Below, piece by piece: positions 22,607 to 34,446 of a stretch of DNA of 64,000 nt. The notes under the pieces were generated by a model, which saw only the letters and a list, made by a program, of their open reading frames with translations, was not told the origin of the DNA and did no database searches. The translations under genes were made by a program, and so were the position numbers. Position 1 is the first letter of the stretch. Each line of letters opens with the position of its first letter. This DNA comes from Fulvia fulva (Eukaryota; Ascomycota; Dothideomycetes; Mycosphaerellales; Mycosphaerellaceae): NCBI RefSeq assembly GCF_020509005.1, contig NC_063021.1, forward strand, positions 2,480,001 to 2,544,000. The letters are read 5' to 3'.

Positions 22607-24591
22607 TAGCCTAAGTCGTATAGACTAATCGTACTTCTAAACACGATAGGGAAGGTCCTAGAAAAGATAGTAGCCTAGAGACTTACGTAGCTAGCCGAGG
22701 ACAACTACGTACTCCTAGTAACATAGATACGGGGAAGAAGCTAGCGATCGACACTAATAGTAATAGAGCTAATTACGGAGCAAATTCAGACCCTCTAGCA
22801 CTACGGTAGGAACCGAGCGGCGTCCTTACTATCCCTCGATATCGTAGGAGCCTTCGATAACGTCTTATACTAAAGGCTAATATATATCTAATAGTAGAAA
22901 GGCATCCCCTAGTAGGTAACGACGTTCGTCTACTCCTTTCTCTAGGAACGGACGACATACCTAGTCCTAGGAAGGTACACGTCCGACCCGGTAAAGGTAG
23001 AGACTAGAATACCTTAGGGATCTACTCTCTCCCCTATCCTATTTCTAATATTTATGTCTGATCTAATCCCCCTACTCACCTCTCCGTAAACCTTAGTATC
23101 GGGGTTCGTAGACGACATAAACATCCTAGCCTAGTCAGACTCGACAGAAGAGAACTGTCGCCTCCTCGAAGATAGGTATAAGAAATGCGAGGAGTAGGCA
23201 AAGAAGTATAGTGCCTAGTTCGCCCCTAAAAAGTACTAACTTATACACTTTAGTAAAGCGAGAACACACTATAATATAAAGGCGTCGGTAAGAATCTAAG
23301 GCTACGAGACAAAGCTATTAGCGGAGCTACGAGTACTAGGGATCTAGCTCGACCCGAAGCTAAGCTAGAATATATAGGTTAAGAAAGCCTAGAGTCGAGC
23401 GTAAGTTAACAAAGCCTCGATAAAGAGGCTTACGGTACCTATATAGGGAGCAATATTCGATAAGGTAAGAGTAATATATAAGGCGATCGTTAGACTAGCT
23501 ATGTTATACGGGGTATAGATTTAGGGAATAGGGGGCGTAGGTAAGCCGATCTCGAAACGGATAGAGTAACCCCTAAACAGGATATAGGTAGGCAACCTAC
23601 GTAGGGTACTAGGCGTATATAAGACAACGTTAATAAGTACGGTAGAAATGGAGACAGGAACACTACTAATCGGCCAGTACATCCGGGGAATAAGAATTCA
23701 ATACGCGGTAAGGACGATAGGTTACCTAGTATAAACTACGATCTAGGAGGCAAAGAATAAGATAGAAAGCTACTACCGGAGAGGGGCCGGACATAGGACA
23801 AGCTAAAAAGAGGATGACCTTACTGCCTTTGCGGCTATATAGACAAGCACCGAATGGCTAGTACGAAAAGAGGAGGAGCGTAGGACTCGCTAGGCCGGCG
23901 GGAGTAAGGCTAAGACCTAAAGCCTAGCGGAATAGATAGCGAGCTACCTATAGGAGTAGGACTAGAAAAGGAAGCCCCCTAAGACAATAGGCCCGATAGC
24001 GCTCCGAGCCTTCTAGAGACACAATTACTAGCTATATAGGGACCTAACAAGGGCCGAGGCAAGCATAGCGATCCAAATCAGGTCCGAACACATTAGGTTA
24101 AGGGCCTACCTATTTAGAAGACGCGTACTAGACATCTATAGCCTAGCCTACTAGTGTAGCTACCTATCGCAAAACCTAGAACATATGCTACTACGATGCC
24201 CGTAGTAGGCGAGAGGTAGGGGAAATTGGAGGTACTAAGCGGGAAGGAGAGACTACAAGTCAATTATTAGGGACAAAGGCAATATTCGCCGAATCTCTCG
24301 GTAGATACTATAGTAGGGATACCTCTAGCAGTTTAGCCTCGCTAGCGAGACGGAGGAGTAGATAGACAAGAGGCGGAAGCTAGGGGGTAGTAGATAGGGT
24401 AGTTATTAGGGCAGGCCTATAATACTAGCGTACCCCTAATAAGGGAAAATTAAGATAACAACTAGGAGGAAAAGACAGGCGGGAAGGAGGAGGGGTTCTT
24501 ACTAACACGGTTTCCCCTCTATATATACGAAAACAAGATAGTATAGCTATATAGGCCAAAGGGCACTACAATAGCTTAATGAAATATCTAT
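22607..24591 (+). mobile_element. LINE-1 copy 2, 5'-truncated, RIPed
   Basis: It begins inside the RT domain (matching LINE-1 copy 1 from about 3785) and runs to the hairpin and ATCT tail, between two copies of a 15-bp target duplication. This is the usual product of incomplete reverse transcription. TAG codons fill the remaining ORF2. Short open frames in it are chance gaps between stops. Confidence 0.88.
24545..24576 (+). other. LINE-1 copy 2 3'-end hairpin
   Basis: AGCTA (24545-24549) pairs with TAGCT (24572-24576) around a loop with TATAGGCCAAAGGGCACTA; TAATGAAAT and the tail follow. Confidence 0.7.
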
Positions 24592-24606
24592 CTATTTAAT
24601 ACGCTT
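24592..24606. repeat. LINE-1 copy 2 target-site duplication, right copy
   Basis: This matches 22592-22606 exactly. Confidence 0.85.
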
Positions 24607-25677
24607 AGTCGCCGACGAGAATTACCTATACGTAGTGTCAGCTACGAACCTCTCGTCTAGCTACGAGAGAGCTAAGTATTCTTACTCTAGAGCGTCGTAG
24701 GCGCGACGGGCGCGTAACGTAGGCGAAGCCGCGGCGAATAGAGGACTACTAGTAAGACGGGTATAAAAACTATCCGACGAGCGTATACTCGTATCGGGAG
24801 CGAGTTCCTCTTCTTTCTACGTATAAGAAGGGCGCGGAACCGTAGCCTATACGCTCGATAGGACACCTCTAGTATAAGTATAGAATTTTTACCTCCGGAG
24901 ACCGTAAACTAAGCGAGCGACGAATATTAGACGAGGGGACTATAGAATAACAACTAAACGGACTATACGACGGCGTCGAGCGGACTACGAAACAATCTAG
25001 TGTTTACTAGCGGGCAATACGGTAGGTAGGTAGACACGCGACGAAGCCTATAAGGGTATTAAATACCCGGTATAGGAACGAGGGTTTTGCCTAAGGCACT
25101 ACCTATCCCGCTATATAACGTACCTAGTCTAATATAGTAGATTGCGACGAGGAAAAGACGATAGCCTAAGTAAGGAAAAGACGGCTATTAGGATAGGGAA
25201 AAGACGTATAATATAAGTAGATTAGTTCTATAATCGGGGAGGATCGAGGGTAGAGTAATAAGGAACTTTATATTAGTTAGTAGGTAGAAACGTAAGCAGT
25301 ACGCTACCCGGCGTAGTGTATACCCCGAGCAAACCTACGAGATATAGACGGCCGCTTTCTAGAGATAGGCTACGGTAACGCGGAGGGCGTCAAAACCTAG
25401 GGCGTAGTATATACTAGTAGCGACGACTAATACTATCTATATAGCCCGAGGGGACGGATACGTATGTCGGTCAATAGAGAGCACTAAAGGGCTTAGGCCT
25501 ATAGAGGTAGATATTAGCTTAAGGAGCAAATAGGGAGGGAGGGCGTAGAGGGAAGCTTTTGCTCCGGGCTAACCTCTCGAAACGAGGCTATACGGTAGTA
25601 CTAGATAAGTAGGAAAGCGCGGTTAAGACTTGTTACCTTGTCTCGTAGCTAGCTTACTAAATACGATTCCTTCCTTA
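24607..25677. other. unassigned RIPed sequence, no gene seen
   Basis: This is about 1.07 kb of CpG-containing, CpA-poor sequence between two LINE-1 insertions. I found no reading frame, zinc knuckle, RT motif or repeat of another part of the window. It may be an old element too decayed to recognise. Confidence 0.4.
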
Positions 25678-28524
25678 CTAAACGACGCTAGGGGTGAAGG
25701 CGATAGAGGAGCTAGTAAGCGAACTACGCCGTAACTAGAAGAAGGCACGCTAGGACGATATAAGAGACTTCCTAATAGCAAACCTACTATAGTATAGGGA
25801 ACTCGAGACGATAGCTTAGCTAGATTAAGTAGCGGAACAGATTACCTCGGTTATATAGTAAGTAGCGGAACAATATACTCCGTTACTCTAGCCCTTAACG
25901 TAGTAGAAGGCCTTCTAGACCCCTAAATACTCTACGAAGGGAAAGGAGGCTAGAAGGGCAAGGCGATAGTAGACGAAGGAATATACCTTAGAGACGTAGG
26001 AGCAATACTATCGCGCGACATAAGAGAAGAAGGTATAGATAAGACGCGATAAGCTATAGGACTAGAGAGCGACGATCGGGCTCGTTATAGAATACCCGGA
26101 ATAGATATAGAGACTAGCTAAATAGGTACGACTACCTAAATAGTAACGAACCCCTTACTTCCCTTTAATCGTAGACGGCGAAGGGATTAGCTAGACTACG
26201 CCCCGGGGTAAGGTAAAAGTATTAGCCGACTATTTCTTTTCTATATAAGTAGAGGTAGACCTTACGGATATCGACCCGAGTATATACCTAGAACTCCTAG
26301 ATATAGATTAGGCGGTTAGCTCTAATACGGTAAAAGGAGTTATAAGTAAGCTAAAAGGACGGAAAGCCCTAGGCCTAGATAGGATACTAGATATAATACT
26401 AAAAGAGTATAGAGAAGAGATCGCGCCGAGCCTTACAAACCTATTTACCGCGTACCTACGGCTAGGGTATTACCCGAAGCCGTATAGAGAGTCTATAATA
26501 GTAGTGCTACGTAAGCTATAGAAGGAGGACTATACTTAGCCCAAGTCGTATATACTAATCGTACTTCTAAATACGATAGGGAAGGTCCTAGAAAAGATAG
26601 TAGCCTAGAGACTTACGTAGCTAGCCGAGGACAACTACGTACTCCTAGTAACATAGATAGGGGGAAGAAGCTAGCGATCGACACTAATAGTAATAGAGCT
26701 AATTACGGAGCAAATTTAGACCCCCTAGCACTACGGTAGGAACCGAGCGGCGTCCTTACTATCCCTTAATATCGTAGGAGCCTTCGATAACGTCTTATAC
26801 TAAAGGCTAATACATATCCTATAGTAGAAAGGCATCCTCTAGTAGATAACGACGTTCGTCTACTCCTTTCTCTAGGAACGGACGACATACCTAGTCCTAG
26901 GAAGGTATACGTCAGACCCGGTAAAGGTAGAGGCTAGAATACCTTAGGGATCTACTCTCTCCCCTATCCTTTTTCAAATATTTATGTCTAATCTAATCCC
27001 CCTACTCACCTCTCCGTAAACCTTAGTATTAGGGTTCGTAGACGACATAAACATCCTAGCCTAGTTAGACTCGATAGAAGAGAACTGTCGCCTCCTTAAA
27101 GATAGGCACAAGAAATACGAGGAGTAGGTGAAGAAGTATAGTATCCGGTTCGCCCCTAAAAAGTACTAACTTATATACTTTAGTAAAGCGAGAACATACT
27201 ATAATATAAAGGCGGCGGTAAGAATCTAAGGCTACGAGACCAAGCTATTAGCGGAGCTATAAGTACTAGGGATCTAGCTCGACCCGAAGCTAAGCTAGAA
27301 TATATAGATTAAGAAAGCCTAGAGTCGAGCGTAAGTTAACGAAGCCCCGATAAAGAGGCTTACGGTATCTATATAGAGAGTAACATTCGATAAGGTAAGA
27401 GTAATATATAAGGCGATCGTTAGACTAGCTATGTTATACGGGGTATAGATTTAGGGAACAGGAGGCGTAGGTAAGCCGATCCCGAAACGGATAGAGTAAC
27501 CCCTAAATAGGACATAGGTAGGCAACCTACGTAGGGTACTAGGCGTATATAAGACAACGTTAATAAGCACGGTAGAGATAGAGATAGGAATACTACTAAT
27601 AGGCTAGTATATCCGGGGAATAAGAATTCAATACGCGGTAAAGACGATAGGTTACCTAGTACAAACTACGATCTAGGAGGTAAAGAATAAGATAGAAAGC
27701 CGCTACCGGAGAGGGGCCGGACATAAGACAAGCTAAAAAGAGGATGACCTTACTACCTTTACGGCCGTATAGATAAGCACCGAATGGCTAGCACGAAAAG
27801 AGGAGGAGCGTAGGACTCGCTAGGCCGGCGGGAGTAAGGCTGAGACCTAAAGCCTAGCGGAATAGATAGCGAGGTACCTATAGGAGTAGGGCTAGAAAAG
27901 GAACCCCCCTAAGACAATAGGCCCGATAGCACTCCGAGCCGTCTAGAGACACAATTACTAGCTATATAGGGACCTAACAAGGGCCGAGGCAAGCATAGCG
28001 ATCCAAATCAGGTCCGAACACATTAGGTTAAGGGCCTACCTATTTAGAAGACGCGTACTAGACATCTATAGCCTAGCCTACTAGTGTAGCTACCTATCGT
28101 AAAACCTAGAATATATACTACTATAATGCCCGTAGTAGGCGAGAGGTAGGGGAAATTAGAGGTACTAAGCGGGAAGGAGAGACTACAAGTTAGTTATTAG
28201 GGACAAAGGTAACATTTGCCGAATCTCTCGGTAGATACTATAGTAGGGATACCTCTAGTAGTCTAGCCTCGCTAGCGAGACGGAGGAGTAGATAGATAAG
28301 AGGTAGAAGCTAGGGGGGTTATAGATAGGGTAGTTATTAGCGCAGGCCTATAACACTAGCGTACCCCTAATAAGGGAATTTTAAGACGACAACTAGGGGG
28401 AAAAGATAGGCGGGAAGGAGGAGGGGTTTTTACTAATACGGTTTCCCCTCTATATATACGGAAACAAGATAGTATAGCTATATAGGCCAAAGGGCACTAC
28501 AACAGCTTAATGAAATATCTATCT
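25678..28524 (+). mobile_element. LINE-1 copy 3, 5'-truncated, RIPed
   Basis: This matches LINE-1 copy 1 from about 2928, between the endonuclease and RT domains, through to the 3' end. From the RT domain on it is close to copy 2. ORF2 is full of TAG. The hairpin is at 28476-28507 and the ATCT tail abuts CTATTTCATACGC. No matching left duplication was found. TAG stops and lost CpA show strong RIP. Confidence 0.85.
28476..28507 (+). other. LINE-1 copy 3 3'-end hairpin
   Basis: AGCTA faces CAGCT with one A-C mismatch. RIP of an original AGCTG would produce exactly this, so the ancestral stem was probably AGCTG/CAGCT. Confidence 0.6.
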
Positions 28525-28985
28525 ATCTATTTCATACGCTTAGTGCTAATATAGCTAAAGATTTAATACTACTAGCGGCTAGAGAGTTTTCGGTATTTAG
28601 GGATCCTACTAGATATAGCTATACCTTTTATACCCCTAGTACTATTTATAACTACGGAGAAGCTTATAGACAGAACAATAAACGACGGGACGATAGCGTC
28701 GTAAGAGTAAAGAGCGCCCTAAACTCGATAGGATAGGGCCCTATTATATATACTAATAATACTATCGAATAGCGGAGGACGAAGAGCGATACGCGGAGCG
28801 ACGACGCGCCCGGGAGAAGCGGAGGATAGCGATTAACTATTATAACGACTATAGTAACTATAAGCCGCTAACTAGAAGACGACATATAGTATAGAAATAG
28901 TAGAATATACCGCTATTATATACGAAATTATAGCTACCCTCGCGAACGCTAATCTACCCTATAAACGCGCGATCCGTAGCCTCCT
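28525..28985. other. RIPed sequence upstream of LINE-D
   Basis: No feature is certain. A plus-strand frame reads without stops from 28540 to about 28720 and then degenerates. It may be the start of LINE-D ORF1 or part of another element. Confidence 0.3.
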
Positions 28986-30371
28986 CGAGAGCTTAGCTAA
29001 AGTAATCTAGGAGCTACTACGGGCCACGAAGACGCTAGCGCTAGTAAAAGATATAACGAACGCCGACCTCCTACGGGAGATCTAAGCGCTTAGAAGAGCT
29101 AGGCCGGCGATATATACCTAAGCGGCTATAGTAGCTATAAAGTAACCGACGTACCGCGCTAGGCTAGTCTAACGCGAGGTTATAATATATATCGATAATC
29201 CCGAAGAAAGAGAGCGGGTAGCGGTACTCTCGTACTAGCGCCTTATAGAGTAGGTACGCTAGGCTAGTAAATAGGACATTATCGTAGCCTAGAAGCTAAG
29301 GAGCGGAGACGTACGGTATACGCTCGTAACTATAGTAGAGAGACCGACGCTCCTATAGAACGTAGCCTAGGCGGTCGAGGTACTAAATACAAAGAGCGTA
29401 ATACCGGTCGCGCTAGTATACTAGGCCCTTATATACGGTATCTAAGTCGATACCTTCCTAGCGGATACTAGCCCGGTAGCGATAGGAGCGGTAATCGCGA
29501 AGGACAACTAGGCTACTATCCTAGGCCTCGTTATTACCCGGGCGTACTAGATAAAGAAGCCGGAACGAATAGAGCGGAAATATTTATCGCTCGTAATTAC
29601 GTTTAAGTATAACTACTAGAGGGCCTAAGCCGTAGAGAAGGGACTAGTCCTCGCCTACTTATACTACTATATAGAGAAGTATAACTATACCTATATACTA
29701 ACCTAGTACTTCCGGTACTAGGGATTCGGGTATACTATAAAATACTACCGACGGGAGACCTAGTATAGCTACTACGTAATAGCGTATAACACCCGCGACT
29801 ATCCCTAACCTAAGATAAGTAAGTACGCTAACTACGGTAGAGGCTATAAGGCGTAGATAGGTAGGTATATAGTAAAGAGGTAGGCGGCGGAGTAGGCGGT
29901 AGGAGCGCGTCTAGGCGTATAATAGGTAGGAGAAATAGCGACTATATTATACCGACCGAAGGTCGATACCGACGGTTTCTAGCTAGTTATAGGAGGGGGT
30001 AAGAAGAGGCGCCTTAACGGCGATAGACGCCTAGTATATAGAGTAGGTCGACTAGTGATTACCGACCCCCGGGCTTAGGCTCCTAGATAGATACGCCTCG
30101 ATATAACGATATTCCGCCCTTACGGAGGTAACGTACCCCTACTAGTAGCCCCGGTAGCGGTAGCGGCCCCGCGATAGGATAGCGAGGGCGGGGACGGTAC
30201 TACCTAACCGTAGACCTAGAACAAAGAACTATAGCTAATATAATAGTCTTACTATAAATAATACGCTTACCTAGCTAACTATTATATAGTATAACGCTAA
30301 TAAGAGTAAGGACAAGGCCTAAAAGCCGCTACTTAGCCTCCGATACCCTAGCCGATACTATATAGTCGCTA
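28986..30371 (+). mobile_element. LINE-D, 5' part with ORF1 (RIPed)
   Basis: Read through stops, the plus strand encodes an ORF1-like protein to about 30230, including a segment near 29270-29420 (GDVRYTLVTMVERPTLL) and a decayed zinc-knuckle region near 29700-29790 (YFRYQGFGYTIKYYRRE, Cys and His turned into Tyr). ORF2 begins near 30250 (NANKSKDKA). It differs in sequence from LINE-1, A, B and C, so I treat it as a separate family. LINE-C copy 2 interrupts it at 30371, and it resumes at 34447. Confidence 0.6.
30358..30371. repeat. LINE-C copy 2 target-site duplication, left copy
   Basis: CTATATAGTCGCTA is repeated exactly at 34447-34460. It belongs to RIPed LINE-D ORF2. Confidence 0.9.
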
Positions 30372-30372
30372 C

Positions 30373-30969
30373 TCGGCGCTAATAGTATGGCTACAAGACG
30401 CGAAAGCGGCGGATCTAGCGATAGAACAAGGCCTGGTCTGGCAATACAGCCTCAAGACAGTAGAAAAGCACTCCTCATCCTTTCGTGTCCTCCAATGCTT
30501 CAAATGCCAACAGTATGGACACCAAACCTACACGTGCACAAACAAGCAGGCCTGCTCGAACTGTGCAGGAGACCATATGTCTAGGGACTGTACATCGACT
30601 ACGAGACGGTGCGCGAACTGTCCGGGGCACCACCCATCGTATAGTGCGGAATGCCCACAGCGGAAACTAGCGAAAAACAAGGCAATCACAAACAGAACCG
30701 TCGCCCCAAGATTCTACGGCGACCGTGAGGCTAGCCCACACCGGAACCTACTAGCGGCGGTCGGGCACAAGCGCCCTAGGGCCGAGAACGATGTAAAGGA
30801 TGCGCAGCCTAGGGCGTACGGGAGGCCACGTGCTCTGCTAGCTGCGGCGAGGGAATCTAACCAGGCCCGGCTCCCCTTTAGTACACAGCCGATAGGCGTA
30901 GACCAGGACGCACAGGGCAGTAGGACACAGGACGATACAGAGGAAATGATTGTCGATGCCGATGACTAG
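30373..30969 (+). pseudogene. LINE-C ORF1, C-terminal half (three zinc knuckles)
   Basis: The frame is open from the truncation point to the TAG at 30967 but lacks its own start; the first in-frame ATG is 30577, inside the knuckles. It contains CFKCQQYGHQTYTC, CSNCAGDHMSRDC and CANCPGHHPSYSAEC, three CCHC-type knuckles expected to bind element RNA, followed by a basic region and an acidic end. The last bases overlap ORF2. The missing N-terminal half is present, RIPed, in copy 3 (38310-39050). Confidence 0.85.
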
Positions 30970-33900
30970 CCTCGACACGCTTAGCATCATCCAGTATAAC
31001 GTCAACCATAGCAAGGATATAGTCCAGAACCATTTCCTACACGAGGCGGACCCGCGCGTCCACCACGTCCTTGCAATCCAGGAGCCATGGATTAACCCGC
31101 ACCATAAGAGACCAACGACCTGCAAGTCACCAGGCTACACGACATGCCTACGAGGCGACGGCAGACCCCGCACGTGCTTCTATGTCAGCAAGGACATACT
31201 AGAATCCGACTGGGAGGTAGTGTACTACGCAGACGAAGAAGGCGGGGGCGATATCACCTCCCTCCACGTGGGTAGCACCTGGATACACAACCTATACATG
31301 CAACCGCCAGCCTCGAGGTCTAGCCGCGACCTAGGGGTCTGCAGACACCTAGACAGTGCGCTCAAGAGACAAGGGTGCCACATCGTAGTAGGAGACTTCA
31401 ACATACACCACCCTTCCTGGGAAAGCCTTATGCAGCCGCACCCTATAGCCGACGAAGTACTCGACTTGATGGCGAGCAACGCAATTGCCCTCAATACCCC
31501 GAAGGACCTGGGCACCTGGAAGAGAGGGGGACTCCAAGGCACGATCGACCTCTCCTGGATCTCAGATAGCCACTACCACACGGTAACCTACTGTGGGATC
31601 GAACATGAACTCGAGGCGTCGTCAGACCACATGCCAGTCAGGACCTCTATTGCGACACAGATACAACGCACACCAGCGAGAACCCCTAAGCCAAACTGGG
31701 GAAAGGCCCACTGGGCCAACATCCAGGCGTACCTCGATGACTCCAAGAGGCTAGTCCAGATCGCGCAGCAGCAATACAACAGTAAAGACGAGATAGACGA
31801 AGCAGTCCAGGGGTTGACAGACGAAATAAGAAAAGCGACCTCACTTCACGTTCCGCTTGCCCAACCAACGACATGGTCCAAACCATACTGGACGCGGGAG
31901 TGCACTGCGGTAGTAAGAGAAGCAAGGAGAGCCCGCCGGGTGTGGACGAGCAGCCATAGCGAGGAGGCCTGGAACGTATACAGGGAGGCATGCCAACAGA
32001 AGAAAGCCATAATACGGAGGGAGAAAGCAGTCGGCTGGAGGGCTACAGTGGAAGAAATCGCCGGCAAGCCAGAGAGGATGTGGAAGCTAGCGAAATGGGC
32101 CCGACAGGACCCTACACAGGGCCCCTCCTTCTCTATCCCAGCGCTACAATCGCCTAGTGGCCCGGTTAGCGACCCCGAGGCCAAGGCGCGTCTACTGGCT
32201 AGCAAGTTCTTCCCACCCCCAGTCGAGGCTGATCTAAGCGACATAAACAGCTCTACTCCCCTAGCCCCTAGCATCGCGGTCCAACAGGAGGTGTCCGAGG
32301 GAGAAGTTACCGCTGTGCTGAGGAAGTTGCCGGCGAAGAAAGCCCCGGGGCCGGATGGGATCCCAAACGAGCTACTAAAGAAGTGTAGAGATCAACTAGC
32401 CCCAGCAGTTGCAGCGATCTTCAACGCCTGCCTACAGACCGGATACCACCCGATAGCTTTTAAACAATCGACGACAGTGGTCCTACGCAAGCCGCAGAAG
32501 GAAGACTATACGCAGGTGAAGTCGTACCGCCCAATTGCGCTCCTTAACACTCTTGGGAAGGCGCTTGAGAAGCTGGTTGCAACGAGACTCTCCGAGGCGG
32601 CAGAGGAACACTCCCTACTCCCGGACACCCAGATGGGTGCGCGCCCACAGCGATCGACGCTATCCGCGATGGAACTTATCACCTCTCAGGTAAAGGCCAT
32701 CTGGTATAAGAATAGGGACAAGGTGGCTTCCTTACTTAGCCTAGACATATCGGGAGCCTTCGACTACGTGTCACACCCGCGGCTTCTCTACATCCTAAGG
32801 TCGAAAGGACTCCCTGAGTGGCTTGTCAACTTCGTACGGTCCTACCTCCAAAACCGCAGTACGTCGATCCTGGTCGGCCAGTACAGAAGCCCATTTCAAG
32901 CAGTCCACACTGGAATCCCGCAAGGCTCAACGCTAGCACCTATTCTGTTCCTCTTCTTTATGGCGACGCTGCTCCCAGCCCTAGAATCCCAGAACACCGC
33001 TGCGAGCGGCTTCGTAGACGACACAAACATCCTAGCGTGGTCTTCCTCGACTGAGGAGAACTGTAGGCTACTAGAAGAGAAGCACAAGATCTGCGAGGAC
33101 TGGGCTAGGAGGCACGGGGCTCGGTTTGCCCCAGAAAAGTACAATCTGATACACTTTACGCGCCGGCCACGGTTCCACAATATGCAAGCTTCTATCCAGA
33201 TACAGGGGCACACGACTAACCCGGCAAATCAGCTCAGGATCCTCGGACTATGGGTGGACCCGGCGCTACGGTGGAGGAAGCACGTACAGGCAATATTACG
33301 GAAAGCTGAACAGAATATGGCATCATGCCAGAGGCTCACTGCGTCCACATGGGGGGCGGACTTCCGGCAGTCACGACTTCTATATACGGCTATTGTACGG
33401 CCAGTCCTTACCTATGGCAGCCAAGTGTGGTCCTTAGGCGAGAGGGCCTGCCCATCGAAGGGACTCGTCGCGCCGCTAGCGAAGATCCAAAACCAATGCC
33501 TAAGGAAGGTCACCGGGGCATATAAGTCGACACCAACGAGGATGCTTGAGCACGAGACCGCTATACCGCCGATCGACCTATACATCCAGGGACTACGGAC
33601 CTCCTACTTAGGCAAGTCGGCACAGTACCCAGTACAGAAGGTCATCGCCAGTGCAGTCGCAAGGGCCCGCGAATCAGTACCAGCGCATAAGGGCATTCGA
33701 CCCGGAAACGAGCCGAACTACCGGGCAAGGGACGAACAGCTAGCAACACAATGGGAAGGTGAGAAATCGTTTGTAGAGCAACTATGGAAAGAGAGGTGGA
33801 ACAACCAGGTTGTAGGGCATAGTGGACGCCCTCAGCCAGCGGGACAACCTAAGGAATGGTCAGCTACAAAATCCGCGGTCAAGCACCCCCCGAAGCTCAT

Positions 33901-34273
33901 CCACTACCGCCTTACGAGGGCACAGAGTAGCATAGCAACCCAACTGCGAAGCGAACACATCGGCCTCCAGGGGTACCTATCATGGAGGAAGGTTCCAGGA
34001 TACACGAATACTAGCTGCCCCTGCGGCTATCGCTCCCAGAACGTACGGCACGCACTCCTCGTCTGTCCGAGGTGGTCGCTAGGAAGGGGGGAGTGGATGG
34101 CAAAGGCGAGGAACCGGACGATTGGGGCACTTCTTAACAACGCTGAAGACCTACGGCGCATTACGAACTGGATACTAGAGAAGGGCTGGCTAGAACAGTA
34201 CCGCCTAGTAGGAGCAGTGCAGGAAGAGAGGACACGACGCAGCGCGACGAGACCGGCTAGGAGCGGGGGCTAA
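30956..34273 (+). CDS. LINE-C ORF2: AP endonuclease-reverse transcriptase, intact
   Basis: This is 1,105 codons from the ATG at 30956 (30962 is an alternative; both overlap the ORF1 stop). Endonuclease: IIQYNVNHS near residue 10, AIQEPWINP near 40, GDFNIHHPSW near 145, SSDHMPV near 221. Reverse transcriptase: SYRPIALLNTLGKALEK near 522, LDISGAFDYV near 595, GIPQGSTLAPILFLFF near 652, and FVDD near 685, the active-site Asp pair. C-terminal: LRSEHIGLQGYL, then CPCGYRSQNVRHALLVC near 1020, a Cys/His cluster. No RNase H domain is visible. The protein would nick genomic DNA and prime cDNA synthesis from the nick. The class is the Tad/jockey-like LINEs of fungi. The frame looks functional; activity is unproven, and this truncated copy may lack a promoter. 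Confidence 0.93.
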   Translation: MPMTSLDTLSIIQYNVNHSKDIVQNHFLHEADPRVHHVLAIQEPWINPHHKRPTTCKSPGYTTCLRGDGRPRTCFYVSKDILESDWEVVYYADEEGGGDITSLHVGSTWIHNLYMQPPASRSSRDLGVCRHLDSALKRQGCHIVVGDFNIHHPSWESLMQPHPIADEVLDLMASNAIALNTPKDLGTWKRGGLQGTIDLSWISDSHYHTVTYCGIEHELEASSDHMPVRTSIATQIQRTPARTPKPNWGKAHWANIQAYLDDSKRLVQIAQQQYNSKDEIDEAVQGLTDEIRKATSLHVPLAQPTTWSKPYWTRECTAVVREARRARRVWTSSHSEEAWNVYREACQQKKAIIRREKAVGWRATVEEIAGKPERMWKLAKWARQDPTQGPSFSIPALQSPSGPVSDPEAKARLLASKFFPPPVEADLSDINSSTPLAPSIAVQQEVSEGEVTAVLRKLPAKKAPGPDGIPNELLKKCRDQLAPAVAAIFNACLQTGYHPIAFKQSTTVVLRKPQKEDYTQVKSYRPIALLNTLGKALEKLVATRLSEAAEEHSLLPDTQMGARPQRSTLSAMELITSQVKAIWYKNRDKVASLLSLDISGAFDYVSHPRLLYILRSKGLPEWLVNFVRSYLQNRSTSILVGQYRSPFQAVHTGIPQGSTLAPILFLFFMATLLPALESQNTAASGFVDDTNILAWSSSTEENCRLLEEKHKICEDWARRHGARFAPEKYNLIHFTRRPRFHNMQASIQIQGHTTNPANQLRILGLWVDPALRWRKHVQAILRKAEQNMASCQRLTASTWGADFRQSRLLYTAIVRPVLTYGSQVWSLGERACPSKGLVAPLAKIQNQCLRKVTGAYKSTPTRMLEHETAIPPIDLYIQGLRTSYLGKSAQYPVQKVIASAVARARESVPAHKGIRPGNEPNYRARDEQLATQWEGEKSFVEQLWKERWNNQVVGHSGRPQPAGQPKEWSATKSAVKHPPKLIHYRLTRAQSSIATQLRSEHIGLQGYLSWRKVPGYTNTSCPCGYRSQNVRHALLVCPRWSLGRGEWMAKARNRTIGALLNNAEDLRRITNWILEKGWLEQYRLVGAVQEERTRRSATRPARSGG

Positions 34274-34394
34274 CGGGGTAGTGACATGGACTACGTACGT
34301 TCAGAGGGAAAGCTAATCTAGACAAGGAGTAGTCGGGGGCGGGAAGGGTTTTCACCTATTCGGGTTTCCCTTTGTACATAACAATAGATATATA

Positions 34395-34426
34395 CCTGCA
34401 TAGGCCGGATAGGGTCCTAGAACAGG
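34395..34426 (+). other. LINE-C 3'-end hairpin
   Basis: CCTG (34395-34398) pairs with CAGG (34423-34426) around a loop with CATAGGCCGGATAGGG. GAATGACAA and the ATCT tail follow. Confidence 0.7.
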
Positions 34427-34446
34427 GGAATGACAAATCTATCTAT

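Larger units (their letters stand above)
30372..34446 (+). mobile_element. LINE-C copy 2, 5'-truncated, unRIPed, with complete ORF2
   Basis: It is bounded by a 14-bp target duplication and is 4,075 bp long. The 5' end falls inside ORF1, so the leader and N-terminal half of ORF1 seen in copies 3 and 4 are missing. CpA/TpG content is normal and ORF2 has no stop. It sits in heavily RIPed LINE-D, so it inserted late. Being 5'-truncated, it was copied from an intact LINE-C elsewhere in the genome. Confidence 0.93.

Noticed and set aside
22773..22958. 61-codon minus-strand ORF
   Set aside because: It is a chance gap between stops, antisense to RIPed LINE-1 ORF2.
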